Positions 1 through 11,105 of a stretch of DNA of 64,000 bases are shown here, in pieces. Under the pieces are notes generated by a model. The model searched no databases. It was not told where the DNA came from and saw only the letters and a program-made list of their open reading frames with translations. Position 1 is the first letter of the stretch, and each line of letters begins with the position of its first letter. The position numbers and the translations under genes are program-made. Origin of the DNA: Axinella damicornis (taxonomy: Eukaryota; Porifera; Demospongiae; Axinellida; Axinellidae); NCBI GenBank assembly GCA_963931865.1, contig OZ007505.1, positions 13,282,868 through 13,346,867 on the forward strand. The letters run 5' to 3'.

Positions 1-716
1 GAATCCTATAGTTCCTGTAAGTTGGACATTAACCATTTGCATGTTTTCAGTGTTCACATTCTGAACTGGGTTACTGACTATCTGCTTGCAGAAAGTTGTG
101 GTCAGTCAGCCCCTGTAATATCTAGAGTACTGCAAGGCTCCTTTCTCAGCAGTAGCATGTTGTTTGGCAAACTTCTTTCCCCTGCATGGAGCCCCTTTCG
201 GAACATTTATAGAGACAGACTACAATATTTATACTTCAAGCAGAAGAAAAGCTTCACTGTTAAAATTAGGGTGCTCAGGGCGCTCATGTTTATTTAGCTA
301 GGACCCCTCATGGGGCTTCATGCATGCTGCAGTAGTTGCCAATACAAGGGTTTCAAATTCCACAGAGACAGATTGCTCATTATTAGCTATCAACGTACTG
401 CCACAATGTACTTTATGCAATCATTAATTAGCTAGTAAAATATTAATTTGTACCACTGCATGCATGCTTTACACTCATGCAAATTTTCCATAGGTACTTC
501 ATACTCATGCATGCAGTTGTTTTCATGACTATTTGTTTTACTATAGCCTGCTTTCAGTGGCCGGATCCATCTCCTAGATCGAAGTTACCAAGGAAACCGT
601 AAAATAGCAGCTATTTCAAAGCATGCAGATGAGATTTATAATCTCACATCATCAATCAATGTTCAATATAATGGACCACACAAAGAGGATGCATGCAGTA
701 ATGTTGTTATACAGCA
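1..716. other. no gene recognised
   Basis: I see no convincing coding exon, structured repeat or terminal inverted repeat here. The 91-codon open frame at 22-297 has no recognisable domain and no splice context. The DNA is AT-rich with scattered GCATGC words, which recur all over this window. Confidence 0.5.
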
Positions 717-1334
717 CTAACAATACAAAGTCAGCGGTGTTATACAAGGTTGACCACTGTCTAGTTCATCCTGGGTTGGGGGAATACTGAGCTGGGTAGC
801 AATGAGTGCCAACTGTGGCTCATCAATGAGTGGCTTTATTGACTCGAGAAAGTCATCCAACCCTCACAAACGTAATGTTTCCGTAAAGGACCTTTCAGCC
901 CTGCAGAGCGGGCAGTTACGCTGCATACCCTCACTTCCTCCATACCACTGGTTCACACAGTCTTCACAGCCAAGGATCATATGACACCACCTTGCCATAA
1001 TCACTGGGGGGCTAATTGGAGTGGCATGGCAGATTTGGCATTTGAATGTGTCTTTGAGCTGGCGTTGAAGTCCAGTGGGCACTTTCATAGTTTTCGTGAT
1101 GGCAAAAATTGCACCCAGGTCCTTCTTCATGGATGCTATCTCCTCCGTCAGTTTGCCGTGTTTCAGACTTTTAAATGGTGGTAGTTCGAAGTCATCATCA
1201 TCACTGTCCAATGAAATTATGCTCGGTTTACACTTTCGAATTTCCCCTTTCCTTTGTTTACCTTGCTCAATGCTCTTCTCTGGAATTGCATACACCTTAC
1301 GGTTCCCCGCTTTCCAAAAGCGCAAGCCTGCCAT
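717..1334 (-). pseudogene. RING-like zinc finger protein, split by an in-frame TGA
   Basis: The reading frame starts at an ATG at 1334-1332 and runs 156 codons to a TGA at 866-864. It has a basic N-terminus, an acidic run (SLDSDDDDFE) near residue 45, and a Cys-rich C-terminal half with CQIC, CEDC and CPLC pairs. That spacing is RING/U-box-like, so an E3 ubiquitin ligase role is possible but not shown. Beyond the TGA the same frame stays open for 48 more codons, beginning GLDDFLESIKPLI. I recall the same GLDDFL tail following this finger in homologues from other invertebrates and fish, so the TGA looks like a nonsense mutation (CGA to TGA would restore Arg). The gene has no introns. It lies upstream of a dead Mutator transposase on the same strand and may have been carried by a transposon. 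Readthrough or stop recoding is the alternative. Confidence 0.6.
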
Positions 1335-1794
1335 GGTACAAGCCGTTAAGGTGGGATTCTACCTTTCAAACTGTAATAATGAATTGTATTCTCTGATGCT
1401 AGATAATTCTATGTTCTTAGAAGATACGACCCATTGCAGCCATCTACAGAAGGTGTCTCCTTTTAATACTGTGGAACTCTGGATTAGTGTACAGGAATTT
1501 AATTATTAGTAGTGTTTCCGGTGTCAGAGGTAGCCCTGCCCCCTACTTGCTGCAAGTAATGGTATTCACTGGAAACGCGTGCAGACTAATCCTATTACGC
1601 ACTGAACCTCGTCCACTCAACTGTGTAAACAGGGCTGTACCCTGCTACTGTGACCCCACCTGCATGAGTTGGCAGCTACTGTAGCCCAATTTTTTTTTAC
1701 ATGTATATAGTGTCAGAAGCATAGCTACCCTCAGAGGGGGTACTATCTATGGTGAGTCACCAGACAGTGTTTTTGGGTGAAGCATGCTACATAT
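1335..1794. other. gap, nothing recognised
   Basis: Short open frames only, with no domain. No inverted repeat that could close the neighbouring Mutator-like element was found by eye. Confidence 0.4.
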
Positions 1795-3352
1795 TCACAT
1801 CAAGAATGCAAATGGAATAATTATGACAACAATGCAATTATACATGAACTCAACCAAGATCGACTTTGCTTTATACAGCCGAGACTTGTCTTGGCGTTGT
1901 AGTGCTTGTGATGCATAATCTCCAGCTTCCAGCCCCATATTGGCAAGTAATCTCTGCATGGTAAGTTGAGCACCAATGTTGAACTTACAAACAGCAATGG
2001 CTACAGCTGTCTCAAGGGTTTCGCTTCCAACGAACCTTTCTTTGGGGCACAGCTGCCAAATAGTGCCATTCAGTGCCTCATTGGCATTTTGAGTGTGTCC
2101 CAGTGCACACCGCTCAAGTAGCTCCGTTTTTGACAACCTCTCAAAAATTGGCTTCAATTCTTCGAAGATAGCCCTTGGGATGGAATCATGGTGCTCGTAT
2201 GTCTGTGAGTTTCTTTGCCACCCACACCAAGATGTGCTTCCAGTTGGACAGAACTGGTGCATTGGCTTCTTAGTAGTGGAAGCTGAGTGATACAGTATGG
2301 CACGGACTGCTTTTTGCATTGAACTAACGTCATTCAAATTGTTTCGAATTGCCAGGCCATAATAATTTTGCAGCTTGTCAATTCTTTGATCAGTTAGCCG
2401 ACCTCGAACTCAATTGTCTTGCCATCAGAGAGCTTTCTCTTCCCCCACTCCTTTTTTTTCCGCCTAAGAGCCGCTCCAAGTCATTTCTGCACACGACCAA
2501 TGCAGTCAGACTTTTAATATCACACTCAGGACCATAAGGCTTTTCATCAACAATGGTTGTATGTGTTTTACTGTCACCATCTCCAATGTATGTGGTATAA
2601 CGAAGATTATGTTTGGAAACTGAACGTTTCCAAATCTCCAAGGCACCACTGCATTCAATTGCGTTTGCAGAGCCTTCAAAATTTTGGCTGCATTCACCAC
2701 TATCCAAATGTGTCTGTTTCCACAGCTGGTATTCCTCAGAGGAAGGGTCAAGCTTAGTGTGCCTTTGGCAGCTAATGCATATACGGCTCTTGACCTCATA
2801 ATCTAGAACTTTTCCTGTTTCAGCAGCAATAACCAACACCACACCATAGAGAGACGAGTGACCTCGCTTCTGCCATGTGCCGTCACATGATACATCGACA
2901 TCAACTGCAGCGCCCGGATCAGACAAGTGAGCCTGCCTCAGCTCCTTGCCAGCTGACAACATGACTTGGTTGGCTAACTCTATTCCATTTTTGTGAAGGA
3001 CTGATGAATGTTTCATGTACGTATTGATGGCCATTGGATGCAGCATGTTCAGTAGCCCACACAACCTCTCGAGGTCTGTATACCCTCTTCCAATGCAGTG
3101 AATCCCGGTAACTGCACGACGGTTTATTTCGTAACAGTGGCTGGATTTGGAGGAGGTATAAAAAGTGGACATATAATCACACTCTGCACACCGAATCATT
3201 AGCTGCGAAGCGAGCCCTTGCCTCTCTGTGCTTTCCAAGAGTGCTAAAGTAGACGATTCTGTATGACAGTGTGGGCATCGCAGTTGTAAAATTGCATCTT
3301 TGAGAATCATCATGTCAATACAGCGGTAACCAGTGGAGTCACAAAACCATCT
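1795..3352 (-). pseudogene. Mutator-like (MULE-type) transposase, decayed
   Basis: Two open blocks on the minus strand, 3313-2390 and 2337-1795, are one transposase broken by frameshifts. The first block carries paired Cys fingers (CPHC, CAEC), then VDVSCDGTWQKRG and YIGDGDSKTH. The latter two are signatures of the Mutator-like transposase domain common in invertebrates and contain the first catalytic Asp residues. Near 2510 the frame shifts: a second frame reads SDCIGRVQK, TGA, LGAALRRKKKEW. Near 2405 it shifts back to GRLTDQRIDKLQNYYG and continues into the second block, which has the expected CALGHTQNANEALN segment. The original start lay upstream of 3313, since TGYRCID is in frame before the first ATG. 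With two frameshifts and one TGA the copy is inactive. No terminal repeats were recognised. Confidence 0.85.
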
Positions 3353-3533
3353 CCATGGTTAGTCGAGGAGTCGGCATTTCTCTCCGGGTTCACTGGCTCA
3401 ACAATCAGTTTACGATGTGATGCCGAAATTACTGGGCTAGGCGAGCCGCCAGAAGCCAATCGATCGTACATCACTAGGATCGACATGTACAGCCTTTTTC
3501 GCCTTTGACAGACAACACTGGGAAAAAACCCCC

Positions 3534-3569
3534 ACTAAAACTTAGATAATTAAGTGTCTAAATTTTAGT
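3534..3569. repeat. short hairpin with TTAGTAG-type arms
   Basis: Arms ACTAAAACTTAGA and TCTAAATTTTAGT pair with one mismatch around a 10-base loop. Degenerate copies of the arm word (TTAGTAG, TTAGTGG, TTAAGTAG) recur about seven times up to 3905. The AT-rich stretch 3534-3910 may therefore be an old array or MITE cluster. The rest of 3353-4031 shows no gene. Confidence 0.45.
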
Positions 3570-4031
3570 AGAAACAGCACTCACTGACACAAGCACACTT
3601 TGGCACTAAACATTAGTAGTACGATATCAATTTAAGTGTCACTATCTAATATTAAGTAGGTCACCATACTAACTACTAGCACCACCAGGTCCAATTATTA
3701 GTAGAGACGCTACTTAAATTCATGATGCAATCAGCTTAAATTCAGCAGATAAGCTGCTCAAAAAAAGTTGCACAATACAGGAATTAGTGGAGTTTCATCT
3801 AATATGCAGACTATGACAACCAAATATTAGTATAATAGACCATTTAAAAGTAGAATGGCATACTACTAATTATAGGTACTGACCCCATCAATTCTTTAGT
3901 GGAAACATAAGAACCAAAAGTTGATCAATAATGCATGAATATATACAGTGGAAGTGTATACATTTTTGGATCACGATAACAAAACGTATGCATGGAGAAT
4001 ATTGAAAACTATAGTTACTGGGACAAACTGT

Positions 4032-6232
4032 CTAGTTTAGCTCACAGAAAGCCTGTGTTTCTTCGGTATCATCGTCATCCTCCAATTCATTCTCCAGGGT
4101 GTTTTCAATGTAAGTGATTGAGCGAAACAGAGTGGCACATGCCTGGGACACCTTGTGATTTGTAGGCAGTGGATCACCAATGAGTTTTTCTTGCATGAAA
4201 TACATGATTTCTGCACTGTGCTGGTTGTATTGCAGCTCGTACATATAATGTACAGCAATAAGGGTTATCAACCCGGTGAGGACTTGCTTCCTAACATGGC
4301 CAGTAAGAACCTTACGGCCACATACAATCACAGAAGATTTCAGCTGTTCGTCAGTTTCGCATCCAATAGCCAACAAGTATGGATCCGTGTTTTGTTTATT
4401 AGCGATTAATCCCTCTTCTGTTGTCTATAAGGGAAGATAGTAGCACTATCATACGCAAGCATGAGTATCTGAGTATGTATAAACAAAACTACTTACCGGT
4501 GCAAAACATATAATAGACTTCAGCCTCTCCTTAGGGCTTGCCTTGCTCCCTCTTGGTTTCAGCCTCTCAGCAAGCAGTTCGATACAGTACGTGGTGAGTA
4601 CTATGTGAAGCATGACATTGAAAATATAGTCAGGCCAGAAGACTAGCAAACAAAAAACATCAGACTACGATTCCTAAGGGTTATACATATATACATACAG
4701 CAAAACATACCATTCTGATTCCATTCAGGAATATCTTCTTTTCCTATCTCTTCTGCTAGCTTGAGGAGGGCGGGTGCAAATACTAAATTCCACCGATTCA
4801 GCAGCTTCTGTACATTATCTCTCACACCTTCCAGAGAGCTGAATTTCTGTCCCATGACATGGTACATCTCTTGCAAGATCTAATTAACAGAAGATACTTG
4901 TACACTGTGACTGTAATAGTTGTACTATGGCTTGCTAGGGTGTATGGGGTTTGTACCGAGGGAATACATAAACTGCATGAAGGGTACAAATCTCATGTAA
5001 TCATATATACACCCTAGCGAAGCCATGGTACAGCTGACTTGTACCACAGTGTCAATCAGTGTCAATGATGTTTTCACTGTGGAGGTGCCTTTCAATGCCC
5101 ATGCACTATGGTACAAGGAAATATGTGACATCAGGGTTACTTCAATTATGGCAACTAACAAAAACAAAGACTTACAAACATCGGCACTGATAGGACACTG
5201 TAGTGGGAGATGATTTCTGACACACGAGTGGGAGCTGATTTCTCCATCATCTCCTTTCGACGAACTTTGTAGGTTAGTGATAGTAGTCCTGCTGCCTTGT
5301 CACGGTCAGCGGGTTTCTTATGGCTCACTTAATCTGAAGTTCCTTCAAATGAGCTTGTATAGCTTCAAAATCATCTTCATCGGTAGAACTGTCCTGCTTC
5401 GTTTTTTGGTAACAGCCTTTTTACTTCTCGTTTCCCCACACGCTTTGCGGTCAAGGTGTGAGTGGTTCTGAAACCATTTCGCAATTTGAGCGTACAATCC
5501 AGCCTAATAGAAAGAATGAATGATATGCAATAGGCAGGATTTTCTGGAGGGAACATTGCCTCTCCCTTGCCTTAAGGGTAAGGGAGAAGCAATACCCCCT
5601 CCAAGCATGCAATCTAACAATTTATACTAGTCGTACCTGTGGTCCGTTTCCCGTATCTTTGGCATCACCAAGACTCTTTGGAGCCTTCTCGTATAGAAGC
5701 TTAGCTAAAGTCTTCTTGGCTTCGTCTGTCACTGGATTGCCTTCTCCCCTGCAGTGGCCTCGAGGGGCCATGCACGCCTCTCTAATTAATTTATTTCTCT
5801 GGGCAGATGTGTAGAAGGCATCTTTTCGTATGCACTTCTCAATGTCAGGTGAAAATCGTGGCAGCTTAAAAGACGCACTGGCTACCTTTTTTGTAGGGGG
5901 CACGACATCGGTGGACTCTGGACAGGAACGTTTTCGGGTTGGCATAGACCTGCTAGAGGGATGGCCAGATGAAGTGGTACTGAAAAGTGATGGTGTACGG
6001 GAGACTGCTGACTCCCTAGAACTGCTACTCAATGAGAAGTTTTCAGCAGCTTCCAACCCCATCAAGACTTCCTGCGTTGATGACGCATCCATATCAGGTA
6101 GCCTAGCAGCACGAGCCCTTTGGACAACTTTGTACAGCTTCATTCCCGAAGCAAATTTTTCAGGTTGAGGGAAAATGCTCGCTATGTCCTCCCTGCTTAG
6201 GTCGAGAAAAACTTCTCCATCAATTTGACGTC
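4032..6232 (-). pseudogene. SAMD3-like SAM-domain gene, five exons, two frameshifts
   Basis: Five exons on the minus strand join with matching GT-AG sites: 6232-5637, 5503-5176, 4879-4711, 4642-4497 and 4424-4032. The first reads QIDGEVFLDLSREDI then KFASGMKLYKVVQRAR, which is the C-terminal half of a SAM domain (the KLYK helix). A Ser-rich linker follows. Later exons give KKPADRDKAAGLLSLTY, a helical region, and a C-terminal domain (PYLLAIGCETDEQL, then CGRKVLTG) like that of SAMD3-like proteins. It ends with an acidic tail, DDDDTEETQ. Exon 2 has two single-base frameshifts, near 5396 and 5322; all other exons and junctions are clean. The exon with the N-terminal half of the SAM domain was not found upstream. 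The gene could be a recent pseudogene, or the shifts could be assembly errors, because both sit next to A runs. Confidence 0.65.
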
Positions 6233-6855
6233 CTAATGAAAGAACATGTTTTCACCACAATCAGGTCATATCCATGTCACCAGGTCACACAACCTATACA
6301 CTCATTGCACATGACATCATCAGTTCGATCCTGGCCCTGGTGTTACATGATAACAACAATTACATGACTGCTTGGTACACAAGCTGCAGGCCTACGTACT
6401 TGCATTAGCACACCACATCAGTACAAGGAGAGAATACTGGTGGGAGACACCAAAATACTGGCTGTAGGATCAGGAATGACCTAGGACTTGCAATGCAAAC
6501 TACACCAACAGTTGTTATGTTGTAAATTGTAATTAGCAATTACAAGTATAAACAGTCATGCATAATAATGTTATGTACCTATGCTGGTGTTGCAGCCTCG
6601 CTTGCAGTATGCAAGTATGGTCCCCCGACATAATATTTACATACTTCAAGTGACCATTAATTTTGTGCTGTCGGCACGTGTGTGTGTGCAAAGTATAATA
6701 TGTAAATTTTGCACACACACATCCACAGGTTACCTGGCAACAAAAGGTCATTCAAGTTGCTTTGCTCCGATGCCCACACATACATCTCTCAAAGATATTG
6801 CTGTCAGTGACCATCAAAGTTTCATGCCAACTGTAATAATCTTGTAGCTAGTTAC
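6233..6855. other. gap between two minus-strand genes
   Basis: No coding exon recognised. The missing first half of the SAM domain and the exons that should follow the neighbouring IDGMDQ gene would both be expected here, and neither was seen. Confidence 0.4.
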
Positions 6856-7900
6856 CTTTGATTGACTGATGAAATGCGGTATGCATGTTCTCTGTTGGTC
6901 CATCCCATCAACTATTATTGTGATGTAGCCATCTGGATTGTGACGTGACTTGACGCAATGGCTGTAGTATTTCTCTCTCTCAACTCTATGTCAGGAAATA
7001 AAGGACTTCTGTAGAGCTATAGCATCCCTGTCAATAGGTCCATGCAGAACTATAAACATTGGATCACTGGGAGTATCAATGCTTTACCTGACTCTTTTCA
7101 AGTGTCCTGTTCGAGATGTTTTCAGTGCCTCCTTTCTCTGTTTGTTCTTCTCTACGGGTATCTTTTTGGCAAAGCGGTCACACAGTGTGCACTTGGTGAA
7201 GCGAGAACGCTGTGTAGGACATGATAGGAAGCAGTCAGTATAATACTATGTCGTATTACTGCATAGCAATTTTGTCGCAGTGCTGGCATCACACAATTGC
7301 ATGTAGTATTGAGTAGTCACTTTAACTTTCAGGTCTTTGTTCAGGGATATGTGCATGTAGACATTTTGTGTGTTTTTGAAATGTATAGTTACATATAATG
7401 CTACGTTGAATACCTTTGGAATGGTGATATGTGAGCAGGTACTCTCCCAGTGCTTGAAAAAGGTTGAGCGTGACACTGCATAGCCGGATCCCTTGTATTC
7501 TTCTGCATACTGATCATACACCAGACATTTCGTCACACTTGATGGAAGAAGAATTTTCTTAGCATTTGGGAGCTTGTCCCCATTTTCATTAGCATACACC
7601 TGCAACCACTGCATTGCCATTTCAGTCGCCACAATGAAACGGGTGTGTGGTGGGCTGTCGTTCCCCAAGTACCCATCCAGAAAATTTCCCCTGATCTCAT
7701 AGTACCTGCTCTTCGATATGTTTGTCGCAAACAACCATGCTTCGAGGCACACTGGCTTGCCACAAATTGTGTGGGTAAACTGGTGGGTGTCGTGGCTGTA
7801 GATTGCTGCAAAATGGGCAAGAAGCTGCTGCTTGTAAGTCATCGCCCAAACTGTATCTCTGGTAGTCACTACTTCACTTTCAGGCAGGCCATGGACACAA
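6856..7900 (-). CDS. IDGMDQ-family transposon-associated protein, three exons, partial
   Basis: Three exons with matching phases: about 7900-7413, 7209-7088 and 6985-6856. Exon 1 reads GKPVCLEAWLFATNISKSR, a helical block, LLPSSVTKCLVYDQYAEEY and HITIPK. Exon 2 opens RSRFTKCTLCDRFAKK, a CxxC pair. Exon 3 gives HNPDGYITIIVDGMDQQR and IPHFISQSK. These blocks in this order define a large family of uncharacterised animal proteins of about 600 residues that I associate with Pfam DUF7869. They behave like a transposon-encoded or host-captured nuclease-like protein, but function is unknown. No stops or frameshifts occur in these exons. The N-terminal and C-terminal parts are missing. Other parts of the family lie at 47.4-48.5 and 61.4-62.5 kb. 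Confidence 0.65.
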
Positions 7901-7915
7901 CCATGCATTTTTGCA

Positions 7916-8085
7916 GCAAAGAGCAACACATGAATCTGCATGAAGAGCAACATGTGAATCTGCATGAAGAGCAACACGTGAATCTGCATGAAGAGCAACA
8001 CATGAAGAGCAACACGTGAATCTGCATGAAGAGCAACACATGAAGAGCAACACGTGAATGTGCATGAAGAGCAACACATGAATCC
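7916..8085. repeat. 24-bp minisatellite
   Basis: Tandem copies of a 24-base unit (ATGAATCTGCATGAAGAG plus CAACAC), some shortened to 15 bases. The mixed unit lengths still keep a minus-strand frame open into the exon below, so the 325-codon frame seen there is probably an artefact of the repeat. Confidence 0.85.
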
Positions 8086-8640
8086 GGTGCGTGAAACAAA
8101 AAAAAAAAAAACATTAAACGTACGCGTTGAAGTAGTGAAGCTCATGATTGTTTCTGCTCCAAGTTTTAGATGGCAGCCTGCCAAAGGCAGGTACTGGTCA
8201 CCTCGCAGCCAGACACTAGACAATTCAAGCTAAAGGGAAATCAGTGATATACTTCTCAATACTGTACTGAGATATACATAAAGCAAGCTAACCATGAATA
8301 TGCCGAGCTACTCTTAACTCACCTGTTTTCGGAAACTTGAAACCGCGAATGTGATCTTTATGAGAGTGCACACACAGAACTATCTTGTATGGCTAGCTCA
8401 GACAAAAACTTCAGTTCTCTGTCCAAAAAGCAGGTGCATTTGAGTGGGTACATAATTGTGTCGCATATCATGCACCCCCATATATCGCGTATCTACCGCG
8501 CGCGCCTAGCCTAGCGCCTGTACTACTGTACGTACACAAGTACAAGTAGCGCGCGCGAGCGCGCGAAATGACCAACGCGACAGCGGTCTAACTGCACCAA
8601 GATCTATAAGCACAGCATTGTACTTGCGTCTACATAAGAT
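8086..8640. other. gap with CG-repeat palindrome
   Basis: Mostly featureless. At 8498-8568 there are clustered CGCGCG blocks that can pair with each other (ACCGCGCGCGCC and AGCGCGCGCGAGCGCGCG), unusual in this AT-rich sequence. The position between a minus-strand and a plus-strand gene would suit a shared promoter; this is inference only. Confidence 0.35.
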
Positions 8641-8666
8641 CCTTGATTGCAAACAGAGAACTGGAG

Positions 8667-9495
8667 ATGACAGAAACGACTCACTGTAAAACCAACAAGT
8701 GGTGGTTTGAGAGGCACGAGTTGAAAAATGAGATCTTTATTCGATGGCACGGAGATTCCACCACGCGTTTTGGTCCAATTGATATGCTGACTCCTGATGA
8801 GAACGTTTCGCACAATGTGAAGGTAAAATAATACCAGATAGAGCAAGCAATACGTAGGCTATAGCTAGCTGTTGTATATCAATATTACATATAGCTATGT
8901 ATACATAATATGCAGGTCATAGCTGATGAGGTGACCCCAGTGTCAATAACTTCAGTGGCAAATTCGCGGACGTCCAACAAGTTGCACCAGACGGAGAAAC
9001 TTTCATAAAGTCCTGGTTCCAACATCGATGCCGACACAGGGAAGATGGTAAACAGCAATATTAATCCTTGACTAGTAGCTACTGAGCTAGCTACTGAGCT
9101 ACTAGCTACATGTGCACTCTGTGCTTTTTGCAAAAAGGTGAATGCCTACGTTGGGGGAACGCAACGGGACAACATGTTCCATTTGGGGAGGATTTGCAAA
9201 TTTGGGGGGGGGGGGGGGGGGGGGGGAACGTTTCCACTCCTGAAGGGTTAAACACAACCTGCAAAATTAATGTTCCAACATGGTGATTTTAGTATTTATG
9301 TTTCTAACTTCCAGATGTATCCGATCCTGGCTCACCAGAACTGTTTGGCTCTTCCATTCCCGATCAAACAGTGTCTAGTGGTGTGTTATACCGTATACAA
9401 TGTCCGATTCTTGACCTCACGTAGCTCATGAGGCCCTCGCATTGAACAGTGGTGTCATTCTGTGATTGCAGGGAATATTACGTATACGTCCTCAG
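8667..9495 (+). CDS. unknown protein, four predicted exons (start of gene)
   Basis: Predicted exons are 8667-8822, 8916-9047, 9315-9380 and 9472-9495, all with GT-AG edges. Exon 1 reads TTHCKTNKWWFERHEL and FIRWHGDSTTRFGPIDML. Exon 2 begins VIADEVTPVSITS and later reads VAPDGETFIKSWFQHRC in another frame, so one frameshift or an unseen splice lies near 8950. Exons 2, 3 and 4 join in phase 1 (SDPGSPELFGSSIPDQ, then GNITYTSS). The last donor, CAG before GTAATG, is also the first unit of the minisatellite that follows, and the phase matches the only open frame of that array. I do not recognise the family. The ATG at 8667 is the first in frame, but an upstream exon is possible. Confidence 0.45.
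9204..9226. repeat. G homopolymer, 23 bp
   Basis: An uninterrupted run of G on the plus strand, one of six runs of 23-37 G or C in the window. Confidence 0.95.
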
Positions 9496-10063
9496 GTAAT
9501 GTAGGTAATGTAGGTAATACTGGTAATGTAGGTAATACTGGTAATGTTGGTAATACTGGTAATGTAGGTAATACTGGTAATGTAGGTAATACTGGTAATA
9601 CTGGTAATGTAGGTAATACTGGTAATGTAGGTAATACTGGTAATGTAGGTAATACTGGTAATGTAGGTAATGTAGGTAATACTGGTAATGTAGGTAATGT
9701 AGATAATGTTGGTAATACTGGTAATGTAGGTAATACTGGTAATGTAGGTAATGTAGGTAATGTTGGTAATACTGGTAATGAAGGTAATACTGGTAATGTA
9801 GGTAATACTGGTAATGTAGGTAATACTGGTAATGTAGGTAATGAAGGTAATACTGGTAATGTAGGTAATACTGGTAATGTAAGTAATACTGGTAATGTTG
9901 GTAATACTAGTAATGTTGGTAATCATGATACTGGTAATGTAGGTAATACTGGTAATGTAGGTAATACTGGTAATGTAGGTAATACTGGTAATGTAGGTAA
10001 TGTAAGTAACACTGGTAATGTAGGTAATACTGGTAATGTAAGTAATACTGGTAATGTTGGTAA
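9496..10063 (+). repeat. 18-bp minisatellite, Gly-Asn-Val-Gly-Asn-Thr frame
   Basis: About thirty units of GGTAATGTAGGTAATACT, with 9-bp half-units also duplicated. One plus frame stays open throughout and codes Gly-Asn-Val-Gly-Asn-Thr; the other two plus frames contain stops in every unit. All length changes are multiples of 3, including a CATGAT insertion near 9925. Because the slippage unit is 9 bp, this is weak evidence for selection. Each unit also contains GGTAATG, a splice-donor-like word. If exon 4 of the upstream gene reads through, this would be a low-complexity coding exon. Confidence 0.9.
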
Positions 10064-10083
10064 TCAATACATTAAGATTTTAA

Positions 10084-10122
10084 CGTGTGTGTGTGTGTGT
10101 GTGTGTGTGTCTGTCTGTCTGT
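10084..10122. repeat. TG/TCTG microsatellite
   Basis: A TG run followed by three TCTG units, directly after the minisatellite. Confidence 0.9.
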
Positions 10123-10255
10123 GCTTGACGGAAGTGGGATGTTCGTGGGGCGGGATGGACTATAGTGACGCGCGACCTTCGTACTTTAATTAATTTACTG
10201 TACATGTACTGTACTGAACCTCGAACTCCGCGAAGAATGTTCGAGAACATTGGGC

Positions 10256-10530
10256 CCGGGTATGCAATCGGGGAGCAGCAGCGCAGTCGAAGCGGACGCA
10301 ATCTGGCGAGCAGCGCAGCAGTTCAAGCGGACGCAATCGGGGAGCAGCAGTCGAAGCGGACGCGATCGGGTGGCGAGCAGCAGCTGAAGCGGGCGCAATC
10401 GGGGAGCAGCAGCTGGACGCGAGGCGGAGGCAAACGGGGAGCGCGAGCAGCAGTGGAAGCGGATGCCGCAATCGGCCGCGGGCCCGGGAGCAGCAGCTGA
10501 AGCGGACGCAATCGGGGAGAAGCAGCTCTT
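10256..10530. repeat. GC-rich imperfect tandem repeats
   Basis: Roughly 27-33 bp units built on GAAGCGGACGCAATCGGG and GAGCAGCAG, seven or more copies with indels. The sharply higher GC than both flanking arrays suggests a separate origin. All frames are fragmented, so I do not call it coding. Confidence 0.75.
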
Positions 10531-10578
10531 CAGAGAGCTGTCCGGCGCTAGATTACGCACGGTAGGCGAACAAGGGGG

Positions 10579-10613
10579 AAGTAGCTGAGCGAGCGAAGCG
10601 AGCTCAGCTACTT
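10579..10613. repeat. short palindrome
   Basis: Perfect 11-bp arms, AAGTAGCTGAG and CTCAGCTACTT, around a 13-base spacer rich in GAGCGAAGCGAG. Confidence 0.8.
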
Positions 10614-10619
10614 GTACTA

Positions 10620-10984
10620 GTAATGTTGGTAATACTGGTAATGTAGGTAATGTAGGTTACATTACCAGTATTACCTACATTACCAGTATTACCTACATTA
10701 CCAGTATTACCTACATTACCAGTATTACCTACATTACCAGTATTACCTACATTACCAGTATTACCTACATTACCAACATTACCAGTATTACCTACATTAC
10801 CAGTATTACCTACATTACCAGTATTACCTACATTATCAGTATTACCTACATTACCAGTATTACCAGTATTACCTACATTACCAGTATTACCTACATTACC
10901 AGTATTACCTAGCTACATTACCTACATTACCAGTATTACCTACATTACCATTATTACCAGTATTACCTACATTACCTACATCAT
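10620..10984 (-). repeat. inverted copy of the 18-bp minisatellite
   Basis: After about 30 bases in the forward orientation the array flips at about 10655 (GTAGGTTACATTACC). It then runs as the reverse complement of the array at 9496-10063. A 4-bp insertion near 10909 breaks the open frame, unlike the forward array. Together the two arrays form an inverted repeat spanning about 1.5 kb. Confidence 0.9.
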
Positions 10985-11105
10985 ACTTGCCAACCGTTCC
11001 GGAAATTCCGGGACTGTCCCGGAAACTGACCTTTTGTCCTGCTGTCCCGGAAACAATCGAAATTGTCCCGGAAATTATACACGTGGCCTAGGCGTTTACT
11101 ACGTG
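10985..11105. repeat. degenerate GTCCCGGAAA repeats
   Basis: The word GTCCCGGAAA or close variants occurs four times in about 80 bases. No coding potential is recognised; it may be the end of an unclassified dispersed repeat. Confidence 0.5.

Noticed and set aside
7916..8085. CRISPR-like array
   Set aside because: The units are contiguous with no unique spacers, and the setting is an animal genome.
7246..8223. The full 325-codon frame as one exon of the IDGMDQ gene
   Set aside because: The N-terminal 115 codons are mostly a minisatellite with mixed unit lengths. Only the part from about 7900 down resembles the family.
9462..10193. A 243-codon frame taken as a proven Gly-Asn-rich protein
   Set aside because: The frame is open because the 9/18-bp unit has no stop in that phase. 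Kept only as a possibility tied to the upstream exon.
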